Shown here: in pieces, positions 62,588 to 64,000 of the stretch
Numbering within the stretch: the first letter of the stretch is position 1
How the letters are laid out: each line of letters begins with the position of its first letter
The notes under the pieces: generated by a model
Databases searched by the model: none
What the model saw: the letters and a program-made list of their open reading frames with translations, nothing else
What the model was told of the DNA's origin: nothing
Source: Dyella nitratireducens
GTDB lineage: Bacteria > Pseudomonadota > Gammaproteobacteria > Xanthomonadales > Rhodanobacteraceae
Direction of reading: 5' to 3'
Length of the DNA stretch: 64,000 nucleotides
Assembly: GCF_014642835.1 (NCBI RefSeq)
Contig: NZ_BMJA01000001.1
Span: 281,930 to 345,929, forward strand
Made by a program: the position numbers and the translations under genes

Positions 62588-63639
62588 CAGGTGTAAGTCG
62601 TCTGGTAGAGGCTGGGCGATGCAAGCAGGCGATCTTGCTGCTGTTTATCGCATACGGCGTAAGTGAAGCCTTTCTGGATGGCATAGGCGCCACACTCGCC
62701 ATCACGCCGCAAGGCAAGGAAGCCAACCTGCATTTCCTTCGTGGCCTCCGGGCGCTTCTTCACGATACGGCGCACGGCCTCCTCGCACGCTTCCTGCGGA
62801 CTGCGGCCTTGGCGCATCAACTCCACCACCAGGAAGCTGCCCGCGTTGCGGATCACTTCCTCGCCGACACCGGTCGACGTTGCAGCACCCACTTCGTTGT
62901 CGACGTACAAGCCCGCACCGATGATCGGGCTGTCACCCACACGGCCGCGCATCTTCCACGCCATGCCGCTGGTGGTGCAGGCACCGGCGAGATGGCCGTT
63001 GGCATCTACCGCTAGCATGCCAATGGTGTCGTGATTGTTCTTGCCGCCCGGCATACCGAGATTCTGCAAGCTACGGTGGTAATCGATATTCTCGCTGTTG
63101 GCCACCGGCGTGTACTTGGCTTGTTTAAGCCATTCGTGCCAAGCCTTTTCGGATTCGGGCGTGAGCAGATTTTCTTTCTTGAAGCCTTGTTGCAAGGCAA
63201 ATTCCAGCGCGCCATCCGCAACCAGCAGCACATGCGGCGTGTTCTCCATCACCTTGCGTGCCACGTTGATCGGATGGCCGATATGTTCCAGCGCCGCCAC
63301 CGCGCCACAGCTGCCGTCGCCGTCCATGATGCTGGCATCCAGCGTGACGTGGCCATCCCGATCAGGATAGCCCGCACGGCCCACGCTGTGATTGTGCAGA
63401 TCCGATTCGGGCACCATCACACCCTTCTCCACCGCATCCAGCGGCTTGCCGCCTTTCCCCAACACAGCCCACGCAGCGAGGTTGGCAGGTACGCCGAAAT
63501 CCCAGGTGGAGACGACACGTGCGCCGACGTTGCCGGGGACGGCGCCAGCCACGGTGGCAGAGGCGCGGGAGAGGCGTGGCAGCGCTAATGCCGACGTGGC
63601 CAGCAGGCTGGTTTTGAGGAAATTGCGGCGATCGGTCAT
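62587..63639 (-). CDS. Tat-exported N4-(beta-N-acetylglucosaminyl)-L-asparaginase family protein
   Basis: A 350-residue Ntn-hydrolase precursor. It begins with a Tat-type signal MTDRRNFLKTSLLATSALAL (R-R-x-F-L-K). The autocleavage site is NHDTIGMLA with Thr205 as the new N-terminal nucleophile; GACTTSGMAWKMRGRVGDSP follows, as in glycosylasparaginases. Such enzymes split GlcNAc-Asn from degraded glycoproteins, or isoaspartyl peptides. The start is ATG 63639 with GGAG 6 bp upstream. It is paired with cutC. Confidence 0.9.
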   Translation of the reverse strand: MTDRRNFLKTSLLATSALALPRLSRASATVAGAVPGNVGARVVSTWDFGVPANLAAWAVLGKGGKPLDAVEKGVMVPESDLHNHSVGRAGYPDRDGHVTLDASIMDGDGSCGAVAALEHIGHPINVARKVMENTPHVLLVADGALEFALQQGFKKENLLTPESEKAWHEWLKQAKYTPVANSENIDYHRSLQNLGMPGGKNNHDTIGMLAVDANGHLAGACTTSGMAWKMRGRVGDSPIIGAGLYVDNEVGAATSTGVGEEVIRNAGSFLVVELMRQGRSPQEACEEAVRRIVKKRPEATKEMQVGFLALRRDGECGAYAIQKGFTYAVCDKQQQDRLLASPSLYQTTYT

Positions 63640-64000
63640 GAGCATCTCCAGCGGGAGGACAGCGCATCATGAAGGATTGATGGCCTGCTTGCATGCTTCA
63701 CAGGTCATGTTTTTTTGCCGCAGATCATGTCTTCCCTCGTTGTCATTCCGGCGAAGGCCCACTGCTGTCCGGGGAAAATTCGCCGCGCTCTAGATAGGCA
63801 TCCGCCACGCAATCGAAGCCCCTATTTTTGCCAGCAAATTCAACGCTAGCGATTCGTCGCCCCGGCGAACGCCGGGGTCCAGTGTCTTTGACGATCTGCA
63901 AGTCGCTGGGTGATTCGCTTCGCTCACCCCTTCGGGGCCGTCCATTCGGACGTTCTCCGCGCTTCGCGCTACGTCCGGCTTTCGCCGGGACGACGAGTCT
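63640..64000. other. right-edge intergenic region with repeats
   Basis: No gene is supported. It contains a half family B unit (TGTCATTCCGGCGAAGGCCC, from 63741) and a family C repeat (63855-64000) running to the window edge. Confidence 0.6.
63855..64000. repeat. family C inverted repeat, long form
   Basis: Ends CGTCGCCCCGGCGAACGCCG and CTTTCGCCGGGACGACGAGT, with internal GTCCAGTGTCTTTGACGAT and several inner GC palindromes (GCGAAGCGGAG-type). It is a longer relative of 51129-51211. Confidence 0.65.

Noticed and set aside
1..64000. CRISPR arrays
   Set aside because: The repeats seen are dispersed inverted repeats between genes, not regularly spaced direct repeats with unique spacers.

Overview
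The window is high-GC bacterial chromosome from a gammaproteobacterium, most likely a Rhodanobacteraceae member (Dyella, Rhodanobacter, Luteibacter or Frateuria type). The reasons are the gene neighbourhoods (kdkA next to an LPS glycosyltransferase; lpxK-msbA-exbD-exbB-comEC; lolCD next to sdhE-sdhBADC; murJ-ribF-ileS-lspA divergent from rpsT), the kynurenine pathway gene, the secreted GH18 and GH9 hydrolases, and many short intergenic palindromes. The genus is inferred. No insertion sequence, prophage, integrase, CRISPR array or rRNA gene was seen.

Layout. 1-585: edge of a palindromic element, the 4.5S SRP RNA and tRNA-Ser(GGA), both on the minus strand. 592-16249: envelope biogenesis. It holds an MBL hydrolase and the Kdo kinase KdkA, a divergent heptosyltransferase-like GT9 enzyme, a very large two-lobed membrane protein of unknown function, a DUF6165 protein, LpxK, MsbA, an ExbB/ExbD pair, ComEC and LolCD. 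16347-20744: YgfX, SdhE, SdhBADC and an SdhAF4-like (DUF1674) protein, that is, complex II with two assembly factors. 20883-24042: YgfZ, a SleB-type hydrolase, a glycine-zipper lipoprotein and TatD. 24197-29065: a MarR-controlled EmrAB/OMF tripartite efflux operon with a clear operator. 29142-30479: PHA regulator and acetoacetyl-CoA reductase. 30872-39457: kynurenine monooxygenase fused to a DUF3293 domain, then a complete cytochrome c maturation operon ccmABCDEFGHI. 39684-42567: MetX-like acyltransferase, small proteins, a cysteine dioxygenase family protein and tRNA-Leu(CAA). 42624-43783: LysR regulator and a 293-bp nested palindrome. 43866-51084: pgaABCD (poly-GlcNAc production) and an upstream ROK regulator. 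51801-54779: secreted GH18 chitinase-like and GH9 cellulase-like proteins. 54894-61711: lspA, ileS, ribF, murJ and divergent rpsT. 61859-63639: cutC and a Tat-exported glycosylasparaginase-like enzyme.

How the genes work together. The left third supplies lipid A/core kinases, lipid A flipping and lipoprotein sorting. Complex II and cytochrome c maturation point to an aerobic respiratory life. The pga operon, the GlcNAc-type ROK regulator and the chitinase form a plausible GlcNAc-centred module. Three families of dispersed inverted repeats (A, palindromes of the type TTGGGG..CCCCAA; B, CGTCATTCC..GGAATGACG; C, CGTCGCCCCGG..) sit only between genes. The most unusual structures are the nested palindrome at 43491-43783, with a diverged partial copy at the left window edge; the 1372-residue two-lobed membrane protein; and the Kmo-DUF3293 fusion.
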